In this document: piece after piece, positions 13,101-23,931 of the stretch | How positions within the stretch are numbered: the first letter of the stretch is position 1 | Layout: each line of letters opens with the position of its first letter | DNA from: Acanthamoeba castellanii str. Neff | Taxonomy: Eukaryota; Discosea; Longamoebia; Acanthamoebidae | DNA: 64,000 bases | Reading direction: 5' to 3' | NCBI RefSeq assembly: GCF_000313135.1 | Contig: NW_004457313.1 | Span: 567,878-631,877, forward strand | Made by a program: the position numbers and the translations under genes | The notes under the pieces: model-generated | What the model was told of the DNA's origin: nothing | The model's database searches: none | Seen by the model: the letters and a program-made list of their open reading frames with translations, nothing else

Positions 13101-14326
13101 GGGCAGTAGCGACTGCAATGACAGGCAACCAATCAATTAATAAATCGTTCATGTGTGCGGTGTGTCGTGTGTCGTGTGTCGTGCGTGTGTGGTGTATGTG
13201 TAGTGTGTGTTGCTCGAAGTGGGCGGATGAACGGTACCGCGAGGCCGTTCTCGATGGCAAAGGCCGAGCACTCGGTCAACACCCTCTCGCAGACCGAGCG
13301 ACAGGGCAGCACCACTACGCAGACGCCAATGATGTTGGTGATGTTGATCGTGAAGATGATGATTGGGGTTGAGAGGAAAGAGAAAGAGAAAGTGGGTGTG
13401 AATGTGAGTGCAAACGCTCAAGGAGACGCTTCAGTAAATGGTGGAGGCGAGGCCGGCGTGCGCGCACCGCTGGGCGTGAAGGTGGTCGTGTCGACAGAGC
13501 ACTCCAGGAAGCTGCCCAGGCATGCGAACGTGATCAGGGCCTGTCGGCAGGAGTACGGCACAAACGCACCGGCCAGCTTGGTCTGTGTCGCATTCGTGTT
13601 CGAGTTAGATAGAGTCCGCGTTCGCGTTCGTTTTTGTCGTGGTAAGTGATGGATTGTCGCAATCGCACAAAAAGACGCCAAGAAAGATATAGAACTTCTT
13701 TGGTGGTGGTACCACATTGGCGGCGCCCTCGTCGACGGACTCGTAGGTCTGCCCCAACCTGTCAAAGAGAGGGAAGTGAGAAAAAGTGTTGGGGGACAAA
13801 AAAGCGAGAGGTTGGCGTGGTTGGTGCTCATATCTCAACAGTTGCGATTGGCTACATAATTAGTTTTTGACCGATTTGACTGTTTCGAATAATACAAACA
13901 AATAGGGCAAAAAACGAAAAATAAACAATGTGGGACTACCCACAGGCCAAGACAAAAGAGCGAAAGGGGTGGCATGGGCAAGATAAAGAACGAAAAAAGC
14001 GAAGAGGGGCAAAGAACGAAAAAGCGAGACGTACGCGACGTAGACGTTGGAGTAGGTGACGACGGGGTCACACTTGCCGGAAGTCGCCGGCGAGCCCTGG
14101 AACGGCACGCACCCTACAGAAGACTGTGCTGCCGTCGTGGCACACAGCAGCCCCACCAGCCCTACACATCCGAGGAAAATGAAATGAGCCCGTATCACGG
14201 TCTGGCTGGGTCGGCCAGCTGCACCATCGCATCTTCCGGTCTTCGTCGTCTTCATGAGGCGGGGGGGGAGTGGGTACCCAAAATGAAGAGGGCGATGAGC
14301 GGCCGATGGGGTGGTGTGGGAGGCAT
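10118..14326 (-). CDS. Frizzled/Smoothened-like seven-transmembrane receptor
   Basis: Twenty exons on the minus strand, from 14326-14278, 14161-14035, 13758-13713, 13582-13468, 13314-13238, 13112-13007, 12876-12821 and 12704-12555 to 10779-10532, 10419-10280 and 10205-10118; they sum to 629 codons (628 aa). Exon 1 joined to exon 2 gives a clean signal peptide (LIALFILGLVGLLCATTAA). The extracellular part is a cysteine-rich Frizzled domain: CRQAL..FACLGSFLECS, LPCRSVCERVLTECS, LLPDCD. Then come seven hydrophobic segments including VIVVDIVLNFLSFWLSFF, MAAMFWWLFLVLTVFE, YHIVAWGFPLIGVVILLAS and LVRMILLVMAYFLILAYPLA; the IKFARIRFRFSGHTKDKIEQ loop before TM6 is typical of the family. The tail is short, Ser/Asn-rich and acidic (SQSFEDDENDGS). 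No canonical KTxxxW Dishevelled motif follows TM7; LLKAWATQ is the nearest. Dictyostelium fsl proteins are the best-known relatives; ligand unknown. Confidence 0.9.
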
Positions 14327-14509
14327 GGTGGTTGTATGAAATAACAATGACCGAGTGCGAGAGAGGCACGGCGTCAACCGGTAAACCGCGATCCTCAACC
14401 TGTTGCCGATAGGACCGGAGAACTGCGCATGCGCTCCCGTTGGCTGACCAACTTTATTCACAACCACGTAAAGAATGCATCGCCGCTTTCCGCCCGCAAC
14501 GCGACGAGT

Positions 14510-15626
14510 TCAAGAGCGTGAGAGAGCGGTTGTGTCCCGCGTGGTGGTACCATCTCGGGCCGAGAGACCGCTGGCGGAGAGTGCGGGGATGACCTCCTCC
14601 TGTGCGTCGGCGCGTTTCTCGCGTTTGTGGTGGTCGCGCCACGTGCGATGGCCCGGGTCGCGGCTCACGATGTGGGCCACCAGGTGGACCGACGCGCCCT
14701 CGGCCAGGCCCATCAGCAACGGACCCACAAAGGGCACCGACGTCAGCACCGCGAACGGCAGAGTGAACCTGTTGCGTCGACAGACCGCGGCAACGCAAGG
14801 TTGGCTCGTCAGCCATCATTGCTGCGAGTGTGTTGAACTTAAATGATGCGCGGTACCCGAAGATGAGCCATCGGTAGGTGCGCATCCAGTCCTTCTGCTG
14901 GCGGTAGTTCATCTTCCTGCAGTCCTGGGTGTAGACGCTCAGCAGATTCCACCCCAGCCGGTTCGTCACAAGGACAATCTGAACACGACGCACGACGCAC
15001 GCAACAGGATAACGTTTAGGCCCTGGCAAGCCAAGCGTGAAGAACCACACGTTGGTGGGATCTTACCTGGCCGAAGAACGAGACGATGGGTCCGACGACG
15101 GGAACGATGGAGAAGGCCAAGAGGAGGAGCGAGTAGCGGGTGAAGTGCCACGATCGATGCACGTCGTCCTTCACGCCGCTCACCCAGGCACGGCCCTTGG
15201 TCGCGGAAGAGGCATCTTTGAGCTCCCGGTACAGCGAAGGGTTCACCTCACGCACCTCGTCCTGTTGTAGAAGAAGATGTCAGAGGGTTGATCGAAAAGG
15301 GAAAAGGTGAGAAGATGAACGTAGAGGGAAGAAGAACGTACGAAGAAGAGGAGGTTGGTGGAGACGGGGGAGCGTGATTTGGTGATGGAGATGGCCCAGT
15401 AGGGGATGAGGGCCAGCAGCTGGAGAGCGAGACCCGGCACGAATACCACGATGGGCAAGGCGAAGAAGAGTAGCACGATGGCTGCCGAGTAGAGCGCGAG
15501 CAGCACAACGCCCATCGACTTGGCGAATTGGGTGTAGTCCTTCATCAAGCGTGGATTCTGCAGAGCCGATACGACTCCCCATACGGCGAATCCGATACCG
15601 CGAAGGATACCCTTGGCTGCGTCCAT
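14510..15626 (-). CDS. Multi-pass membrane protein, EI24/CysZ-like fold
   Basis: Four exons (15626-15342, 15261-15067, 14978-14857, 14768-14510), 286 aa from MDAAKGILRG. An in-frame ATG at 15707 (MRTRFMDKLQ) would add 27 residues and cannot be excluded. Membrane segments: MGVVLLALYSAAIVLLFFAL, IVVFVPGLALQLLALIPY, YSLLLLAFSIVPVVGPIVSF and FTLPFAVLTSVPFVGPLLMG. The repeated 'P.VGP' at helix ends and the LGWNLLSVYTQDCRK linker resemble the EI24/CysZ superfamily, which includes yeast LDS-type spore-wall membrane proteins and animal EI24 (an ER protein linked to autophagy). The C-terminal ~60 residues are hydrophilic with RDHHKREKRAD. An AATAAA-like signal lies about 60 bases past the stop on the gene strand. 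Its stop is 184 bases upstream of the Frizzled-like start (same strand). Confidence 0.6.
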
Positions 15627-15708
15627 GGCTCCTCCAGGAAAATCTAGTGAGGCAGGCAAATGTGCATAACGTTGCTCTTGTAATTTATCCATAAATCTTG
15701 TTCTCATA

Positions 15709-16839
15709 TCTAGGGCTTGTGTTGGAATGATCGAAAGTCGATCTACTGCGCCCACCAGCATCGACCGGCACGCCCACAAAGACCTCCCCTCACATCCATC
15801 TGCTTTTCCTTTGATTACACGCTCCTCCCACAAGCGAGCACGCGTGCCGATTGAATTTTCGAAACACTTACGAAACAGTTACTCGCGCGTTACCACCTCA
15901 GAAAGCGCACCCTGACACCACACCTTGCACCCGCACAGCTTTGCCTTGAGGCCGAGGCGCTCCACGACGATGGGGGTTCGGGTTGTGCTTGCGCATGTCC
16001 CGTCCCGCCTGGCTCCATTTGCCGAAAGGCACTGGGCGGTGCCACTTCCGCTTCCCTTGTCAACCGGTGTGTAACGCTGGATACTTCTGCGTGCCTCACC
16101 TGACGCAAGCACAGCGAGTGGGCTTGTGGGGTTGCAACCTAGGTCGATTTCTCGGCGTCCACCTTCGGCGCACCCCACACACTGATCAGGATAAAGGCGC
16201 GCCTAGCCAGGCCGGATGACGACAGAGTAGATCAGGCACGGCACTCGCAAACGGCCAAGGATGACCTGTCAGGCAACCGGTTCCCTGGCGTCGCCCCGGT
16301 GCTCAGGCAACGTGGTCTGGAATGCACGTAATAAACCACGAAAAACCAAGCAAGATTCAGTCTTCGATGAATAAACCCGGAAAAACCAGGTAGACGCAAA
16401 TTTGACGGGTTAAGCCCTCGGCTTTGGCCAGCAAACCACAGCTTGGTCTTTGCTGCTCGCGCGTATTTAGGGTTCAGGAGTTGTCGTTTCCTTGCCTACC
16501 CACTCGTTCCATTCGCGGTGTTAAACCCGGGTGGCCCCACAACGACCCCCGCTACCATTGTTCGGATGAAAGGGGAAAGCCAGCCAACACCGCGTCTCCC
16601 GTTCTCTTTCATAACGCGTCAAGTTCGAGGCATCGAAGCACCAGGAGCATAACAGAGACACGACGCCTCTGACACGACGCGACACGACAAGCACACCTAC
16701 ACACGCACACGGCTCGAGAGGCACAACCAGGGCCAGACCAGATCAAGCCTCAAGCTGCCGCAGCGACTGCTGCTACACACCGTCTACCTGCACAACGAAC
16801 TCCCACGCCGCAGAGAGCCAGCCGGAGGAAGCAGACACC
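15709..16839. other. About 1.1 kb without an assignable gene
   Basis: This stretch separates the divergently transcribed EI24-like and F-box/ankyrin genes. It has open frames up to ~100 codons on both strands (for example 15879-16178 minus, Cys-rich ERLGLKAKLCGCKVWC), but none shows splice-consistent extension or a domain. Around 16330-16395 an imperfect duplicated motif 'AATAAACC..GAAAAACCA' occurs twice about 40 bases apart. It may be promoter, 5' UTR and decayed sequence. Confidence 0.5.
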
Positions 16840-19472
16840 ATGCTGGCCTCAACGTCTTCCTCACCCACTACTCCGCACAAGAGGATGATGAAGCCTCAGC
16901 AGCACATGGCCATTCGAAGGCTCAGCCTGCCGTCTTCCTCGCTCCTCCCCACGTCATCGTCCTCGGCCGCCGCCTCTTCTTCCCCTCTCACGCCCCTCTC
17001 ACCCGTGATACATCGAGCCAGGCGAGACCAGCACATGCTCGCCATCGACGGGTGGCTCCTGCACGTCGCCAAGCAGGCCGACGGCTCCCTCCTCCTCAAC
17101 TTCCAGCACGAGTCGTGCGGCGCAGCTGCCGCCTCGTCCTCTCGTGATCGCCCCAACGAAGTACGTTCCCCTTCCCCACTTCAACTTGCCAAGTTGTGTG
17201 GTGGTTCCCAGGGGGCGTTGGGTTTATTTCTTTTTTGTGTCTTTGGTCGCTACGTTGCGGATTTGTGAAGATGAAAATCTGGATTTGTTTGGGCCTCCTG
17301 TGCTAAGCGACCGTGGTGGACCTGGGAGCAGGTGCTTCTTAGATGCAGCGGAGTATCGCGAAGATGCGGACGGTACCCTGACGAAGCGCACGAGATTACT
17401 GCCGAGGATGGCGCCGCCTCGGAGACGCAATGCGCCCCGCCCACCACGATTAGCCTCGAGAACGTCGAGGCGGCGGACGTCGCGCAGTCGGTCGTCTCTA
17501 CCCTCCTCACCTCTCTCACCAACGACACCAGCAAGACCAGCAAGACGAAGCGCTACTCGAGTAGTACTACTGCCTTCGAATTGGAGCCTTTCGCCGCCAA
17601 CAACGATGAGGCGGAGCTCCGAAGAGGAAGGAAGCGAGGAGCCGACGACGATGACTCGATTGAGATGACGATCGAGGAGGCCGCGGAAGAAGAAAGCTCT
17701 GAGTCGACTGAGAGCGACAATGATGAACAGGAAGAGGAAGAAGAGGAAGATGAAGACTGCACGAGATGCTACCAGAACGCTCTCAAGCGTAGGCGGAGAT
17801 GGAGGGCCGACGACGTCAAGAGCGCCCTAGGGTCGCCCTGTTCGCCTTCGCCCATCGACCCCACCTTCTCGGGCATGCCGGCCGAGATCCAGCTGCACAT
17901 CCTGCAGCTGGTGCCTATGCTCGACCTCCTCCGCACGGTGCCCCTCGTGTCGCGTCAGTGGAACGACCTGGTGCGTGACGACGGCCTGTGGCGTCTGCTC
18001 AAGACCCAGTACTTTGGCTCCGCGACTCGTCCCAGCTGCCCTCGCGGCTTCCTGTCGCAGACCCTGCACGACAAGATGAACGCGGCCTCGTCGGCCTCAT
18101 CGTTGTCGCTGCCCTCGTTCCGCGACCAGTGCATCAGCTTCCTGCGCGAGCTCAAGGTCCTCCAGCAAAAGCACCACCGGCGGCTTTACGAGGAGGAGCG
18201 CAGCTACCGCCAGCATCAGCTCATATGGGGCTGCAGCGGCGGCCACGCGAGCTTCGTCCACGACCTGTTCCGCTACCACGACAGCCTCATCGACGTCGAC
18301 ATGCTCTCCGCCTCGGGCAACCACGCCGAACGCACTCCACTCATGGTCGCAGTCGGTACGCCACACTTTCCTTCGTTTGCTTCGAGCTCGAGACCCGTCG
18401 CTGAGCAACCAACGCCTGACTTTCTTTTACTTTTCTTCTTCTTTTTCATGTCTGTCACAGCTGCGGGCAATGACGGTGTAGCCTCGTTCCTTCTCCTCGA
18501 GAAGAACGCCGATGTGAACCGCGCCACCAGCGACGGCTCCACGCCGCTCATGATCGCCGCCAGCAAGGGCCACAAGAACGCCGTCCAGTTCCTGCTCGAC
18601 CAGCGGGCCGAAGTCAACAGGATCACCAAGAACGGATGCTCTGGTATACTCGCCCACCCCTCTGCACAGGCTCGTCTGCACTCTCCTGGTCTCACTTGTC
18701 TTCGCTTGTTTTCCCTCCAGCCCTCATGCTCGCGGCCCTGGCTGGACACGAGGAGATCGCGGCGCTCCTGCTCGAGCGCGGGGCCGACCCTTGCGGCAAG
18801 ACGGTCGACGGCTCGACTGCCCTGATGATCGCCGTGAGCAAGGGGAACAAGCAGATCGTTTATTCGCTCCTGCAGCACACACGTACGTGTTTCGCCGACA
18901 GCTCCCCCGCAATTGTGTTGGTTCGTTCACGGGCTCACCCGTACTTTTCGCTATTGTGCAGCGGCCAATCAGAGATCGCATGTGGTGAACGAAACGAGGA
19001 AGGACGGATGGACCGCCCTGATGATCGCCTCCACCAAGGGCGAGGAGGAGCTCGTGCGCGTGCTCGTGAAGCACGGCGCCGAGGTCAACAAGCGCAAGAC
19101 CGGCGACGGGTGCACCGCACTGATGTTTGCCGCAGCCAAGGGGCACGATGAGATCGTGCGTTTTCTGCTGTCGCACCACGCCGATGTAAATACGCGCAAC
19201 CGGTACGCACTCCACACACACAACAACAACAACAACTCGAGTCTCACCTCTTCTGTTCTTTCGCGCTTTGCAGTGACGGATGGTCTGCGCTGATGATCGC
19301 CGCGGATTGGGGCCACAAGGGATGCGTGGAGGTGTTCATCGAGAACAAGGACCTCTTCACCGCCAACGGCCACCCCTTCGGGCGAGTGAATCTGCGGATG
19401 GCGCTCATCGTGGCCTTCATGAAGAAGTACTACGACATCTTCTCGCTCCTCCTTCAAGTGGGTCCTCCGTAG
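16840..19472 (+). CDS. F-box and ankyrin-repeat protein
   Basis: Six exons (16840-17160, 17332-18355, 18461-18643, 18721-18882, 18962-19202, 19274-19472) give 709 aa. Residues 1-280 are low-complexity: Ser-rich, then an acidic run of Glu/Asp (EEEEEEDED). An F-box follows at about 281-330 (MPAEIQLHILQLVPMLDLLR..VPLVSRQWNDLV..D.LWRLL). A helical linker leads to about six ankyrin repeats at about 435-690, with the consensus 'DGSTPLMIAASKGH..AVQFLLD..AEVN' seen repeatedly (TALMIAVSKGN, TALMIASTKGE, TALMFAAAKGH, SALMIAADWGH). By family knowledge the F-box binds Skp1 in an SCF ubiquitin ligase and the ankyrin repeats select substrate. Exon borders fall inside repeats at similar places, consistent with repeat duplication. 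The exon 2 acceptor (17331) is my choice because it keeps the frame; others are possible. Confidence 0.88.
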
Positions 19473-19759
19473 CCAGGCCATGCCAGCAAGGTCAGGACGC
19501 AAAGAGAGAGAGAGAGAAGACAGTCGACGTGGCGACTGTACATACGCAGGCGTAGAGACTCCAGCAGAGATAGATATATTGAACATATAAATAATAGTTA
19601 TTTATTTTTTTATTTATTCAACCCTCAACCACATTCTTCTTCTTGTTCACCCGTTCCATATTGAGGCAAAAATTGGTGTTCTATTCACAGGGGGGGGTAC
19701 TGGATACAGGCGGTGTGCGATCGTAGATCGTCATCTTCGATTTTCATCTTCATCATCTT
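19473..19759. other. Convergent 3' intergenic region
   Basis: Shared 3' region between the F-box/ankyrin gene and the Ras gene. It contains AT-rich sequence (19565-19620) likely to hold polyadenylation signals for both strands and a G-run at 19690-19697. No gene seen. Confidence 0.6.
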
Positions 19760-20326
19760 CTAGAAGAGGGTGCAGCGCTTGGCCTGCTTGCCGCGTCGCT
19801 TTTGTGACTCCTCGTCGGCGAGATGTCGCTTGCGGATCTCGCGGACGAGGTCGAAGAAGCACTGCTCGACGTTGATGCGCGCCTTGGCCGACGACTCGAG
19901 GAAGTGGCAGCCGAACGAGCGCGCCAGGTCCTGGCCCTCCGACGTGGCCACCACCCGCGCGTTCTCCAGATCGCACTTGTTGCCCACCAGCACCATGGGC
20001 ACGTCGCTCTCCTCCTTCACCCTCAGGATCTGCTCGCGGAAGGTGGCGAGCTCCTCGAACGACGAGCGGTGGGTGATGGAGTAGACGCAGATGAAGCCCT
20101 GGCCCCCGCGCATGTACTGGTCTCGCATGGCGGAGAACTCCTCCTGGCCAGCGGTATCGAGGATGTCGAGGAGGCAGGTGACACCGTCGACGGCCACCTG
20201 CATCCGATAGGAGTCCTCGATGGTGGGGTCGTAGTCGTCCATGAAGTGGTGGTTGATGAGCTGAATCGTCAGTGCGGATTTGCCCACGCCGCCCGTGCCC
20301 ACCACCACGATCTTGTATTCTGTCAT
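19760..20326 (-). CDS. Ras-family small GTPase (188 aa)
   Basis: An uninterrupted single exon in an intron-rich region. Classic Ras: [10 protein letters not shown] at the N-terminus, P-loop GTGGVGKS (residues 10-17), switch [16 protein letters not shown] with Gln61, NKCD at 116-119 and the SSAK motif. Compared with human Ras, Ala11 is Thr; Gly12, Gly13 and Gln61 are kept, so GTP hydrolysis should be normal. The C-terminus is polybasic (KRRGKQAKR) and ends in the CAAX box CTLF. A terminal Phe permits geranylgeranylation as well as farnesylation (family knowledge). It is a membrane signalling switch probably acting in growth, chemotaxis or macropinocytosis. The 381 bases upstream (20327-20707) must carry its promoter. 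Confidence 0.97.
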   Translation of the reverse strand: MTEYKIVVVGTGGVGKSALTIQLINHHFMDDYDPTIEDSYRMQVAVDGVTCLLDILDTAGQEEFSAMRDQYMRGGQGFICVYSITHRSSFEELATFREQILRVKEESDVPMVLVGNKCDLENARVVATSEGQDLARSFGCHFLESSAKARINVEQCFFDLVREIRKRHLADEESQKRRGKQAKRCTLF

Positions 20327-20707
20327 CTTCCCCTCCTCCTCTTGTGCTAAGTTGTTGGTTTGATCTCGTCTTGTTTTTGTGTTGACTTGAGGTTTGCCAA
20401 AGTCAGTTGGGAGTGTGAACACCCTAGAAACCTAGAATGGGCAGTGCCATGACATTGGTGGGTATTTTTGCAGACCAATGGTAGCCCTTGAGTTGTTGCA
20501 TTTCACAGGTGACGGCCGCATTTTGGTTGCAATGCACCACTCTTTCTCCAAAGAGAAGGCGGGAATTTGGAAATAGCTAACATTCCAACGGCACAAAGGT
20601 CTGTGGCCACAAGGCGTCATAGCTCTTTTATGGTGATTAAGAAAACAGCATTCAGCAGAGAAGACGATCATAGATAGATATAGGGCGAGGCTGACACCGC
20701 GCTTTTC
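20327..20707. promoter_or_regulatory. Divergent promoter region, Ras (-) and stalk glycoprotein (+)
   Basis: About 380 bases between two divergent start codons. It contains no supported ORF and is lower in GC than the flanking coding DNA. No individual motif could be assigned with confidence. Confidence 0.5.
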
Positions 20708-23666
20708 ATGGAGACCGGGAAGAAGGGCCGAGGGAGGCCTCCGCAGAGGATCTCTCTACTACTTCTGCTACTTTCTGCCCTCCTCTCCCTCCACACCCCC
20801 AGCACCGAGGCGCAGGTCTTGAGCTGCGTCCTCACGGCAGAATCCCAGTGCTACTACAGCGGAGGCAGTACCACCCCACCGCCCGTACGTCTCTTCGTTC
20901 TCTGTGTGTACAAAAAATCTACCCTTCCTCTACACAACGGTGTCGTTCTGATTCTGAACTCTCTTCCATCACCAGGCCAACGCGACCCAGTTGACCGCCA
21001 ATCTCCAGCAACAATACTCGAGCAATGCGCTGTTCGGCCCCACCTACAGCTGGAACAACAGCTTTGTGCTCAACCAGACCACGGCCGTCTTCTTCTCCTA
21101 CATCATCCAAGACCCGGCCTACAACATCTCCAGCCTCCGCAAGAAGAACGCGATCATCAGCATCAACTCGGACCAGCTGCTGCTGCTGTGCCCCAACGTC
21201 CCCGGCAGCGGCCAGATCCTGGACGCCTACGTGAGCGAGCCCGTCTGCGCCAGCCCGTCCCCCACACAGTCGCCGTCCAGCACACCAACGCCCAGTCCGA
21301 CCCGCACGGCAACACCTACGGTGACGCCGTCGCCCACCAGCACCCCCACCCCCACCCCCACCTTGACACAATCGCCCACCTCAACGCCGAGCAACAGCCA
21401 GTCGCCAACCTCCTCTACGACTCCCACCTCCACACCCACGCCGACCGCTTCGGTCACGCCAACGCCCACTGTCACCGCTACCCCCTCCATAACGCCCACC
21501 CCGTCGCCTTCAACCTCGTCCACTCCTTCCGTCACCCCGTCGACATCGCTCACCGCCACGCCCACGCCCAGCCCGACGCCTTCCGTATCCTTGTCGCCCT
21601 CGCCCTCTCCGACGCCCTCACCGACCCCGACGGCAAGCCCAACCAGCTCCGTTACCCCCACCTCCACCCCCTCGATCTCCGTATCGCCCACCAACTCTCC
21701 GTCGTCGACAGCGTCGCCCACCAGCTCGCCGTCTTTGACACCCTCGCCCACTCAGTCGCCGTCAACGAGTCCCACACCCACCAACTCACCCACCGCCTCC
21801 CCATCTGCCAGCGCGTCGCCCACGGCTTCGGTCAGCATCTCCACCACACCGTCCATCACCCCGAGCTCCTCGAGCACTCCGAGCAACAGCCCGAGCCCCA
21901 CGAGCAGTTCGAGCAGCAGCCCTAGCAAAAGCCCGAGCCAGTCTCCGACCAACTCGCCGACTCAGAGTCCCTCCAACTCGCCCACTCCTAGCCCCAGCAC
22001 TTCTAACACGCCGCCCAATTCGCCCCCGCCATCACCCACCCCGTCGCCTACCCCGTCGCCGACCAACTCTCCCTCCGAGTCCCCCTCGGCGTCGCCCAGT
22101 AGCACCCAGACGCCCACTCCGACGTCGTCGCCCACCCGGTCGCCATCGAGCTCGGCGTCGCCCACCCTGTCGCCATCGAGCTCGCAATCGCCCACCCAGT
22201 CGCCGACCAACTCGCCCACGGCCTCCACGTCGCCTTCGCCGTCGGCCACACCAACCATCACGCCCACCCGGACTCCCTCCAATTCGCCGTCGCCGACCAA
22301 CTCTCCCCCCAACAGCCCCTCCGCGACGCCGACGCAGAGTCCGACTTCGACTCCCAGCTTTTCGCCCTCTTCGACGCCGTCGAGATCGCCGTCGTCGACA
22401 ATCACGCCATCGCCTACGATGACGCCGTCGGCTTCTCCATCGGCGTCCGTCACATCGTCCAACACTCCGAGCCGGTCGGTGACGCCTACTGTGTCGACAT
22501 CCAGCACGCAAACACCGAGCGTCACGCCCTCCATTACCCCGACGCCGACGGTGACGCCTTCCATGTCTCCGACGCGTTCCGTCACCCCTACACCAACCAC
22601 CACGCCCACCCAGTCGCCCACCAGCTCACCCACTCCTACGCCCACCACCAGCCCCACCAGATCCCCGTCCTCCAGCGTCACCCCCACCATCTCCGGGACA
22701 CCTAGCATCACGCCCACCCCCTCCGTGAGCCCCTCGGCCACCCCCTCGCTCACCACCTCGCCCTCGCCCACGCCTCTGGTCTTCAACACCTGCAAGTTCT
22801 TCTTCTCCGCCAGCTTCACCCAGGGCTCGCCCTTCCAAGACACCGGCACGGCCGAGCAGTTCAGCGACCTGCTCACCCAGTCCTGGAACTCGTACCTGGA
22901 GCCGGGCAGCTTCACCGTCTACGTGAGCCGCTACACGGCCAGCCCGTCTCAAGCCGAGGTGAGCTTCGACTATTCGATCTACTTCACCCCGGCCACGGCC
23001 CAGGACGCTGTGCGCAGCAACATCGCCCTGGTGTCGCGCGAGGCGCTGATCAGCGTCACCCAATCGGATCCGAGCTCGTCGGCCCGACTGATCAGTACAT
23101 TCCCCGATTTGACGTGCTTTGTGCCGCCGACGGTCACCCCGTCGCCGTCGATCACGCCTTCGATCACGCCTTCGATCACGCCTACACCCTCTATCTCGCC
23201 CACAATATCGACCACGCCTTCTGTGACGTCGACCATATCAACGACGCCCAGCACCACGATCACCCCGTCCGTGTCGCCTTCGAGGGTGTCCGCGACTCCG
23301 ACTCCCACCCAGACTCCATCCCACTCCCCCACGAATGGCACGACTCTGATCGACAGCGGCGGCGGGGGCGGCAGCGACATCGGCTTGATCGCCGCCGGTG
23401 TGGCGGTGCCATTGGCCCTGATGTTGCTGGCGGCGGTCGCTGCGGCAATCGCGTTCGGCGTGTGGCGCATGAAGCACCGCGCACCGCCGGACGTGGACGT
23501 CAACATGATTAGCCTGGACACAATGGTGAGCTCGGTGGCGTCGCCTCTCTACCGGGGTGCCAACGAGACCTTCTTCAACGAGATCTACCAGCACCCCGAC
23601 GGTAAAACGGACACGAGCCGGTCCGACATCCACCGAGCCAACAAGGAGAGCTGGATGTCGGTGTGA
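20708..23666 (+). CDS. Type I membrane glycoprotein with long Ser/Thr/Pro stalks
   Basis: Two exons (20708-20884, 20976-23666), 955 aa. The signal peptide is [17 protein letters not shown]. An N-terminal globular part (about 36-165) has Cys and N-glycosylation sites (NAT, NNS, NQT, NIS). A very long SPTPSPT-type stalk (about 165-690) follows, then a second globular domain starting [12 protein letters not shown] and ending DLTCFVPP (about 695-805). That domain has the length and mixed strand/helix look of an SEA-like module, but this is only a guess. A shorter STP stalk follows, then a Gly linker, a transmembrane helix ([18 protein letters not shown]) and a ~65-residue cytosolic tail. The stalk should be heavily O-glycosylated; surface adhesion or protection is the likely role. 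The repeats make the opposite strand open for hundreds of codons, which is not coding. Confidence 0.88.
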
Positions 23667-23931
23667 GCCAGCACTCATCACACCATCACCCTCTTTCCTT
23701 CTCTCAATTTTCCTTCTCATGTTTTTTAAGTACTTTTTCTTCCAGTTGCCACTTCATCCTCTTACAAGGATCGAAGGGCACACCCACCCCGGTCATCTCC
23801 TCCTCTTCTTCTTCATCTTCTCTTCCTCCTCTACACCACAATCATTTTTGTCCCTTGGCAGTTTTCACAGTGCCCATTCCAACTGCATCTTCCACTACAT
23901 TCTTTGACGTGTCGTTTGTCGTCGTGTCGTG

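Noticed and set aside
15879..16178. Cys-containing 99-codon minus-strand ORF in the 1.1-kb gap
   Set aside because: Short, no splice continuation, no recognisable domain; left as unassigned DNA.
21227..22915. Very long minus-strand ORFs (GEGV/VGDGEL-type) opposite the stalk glycoprotein
   Set aside because: They mirror the biased TCN/CCN/ACN codons of the SPT repeats; they have no start context, splice logic or domain, while the plus-strand frame has signal peptide and TM helix.
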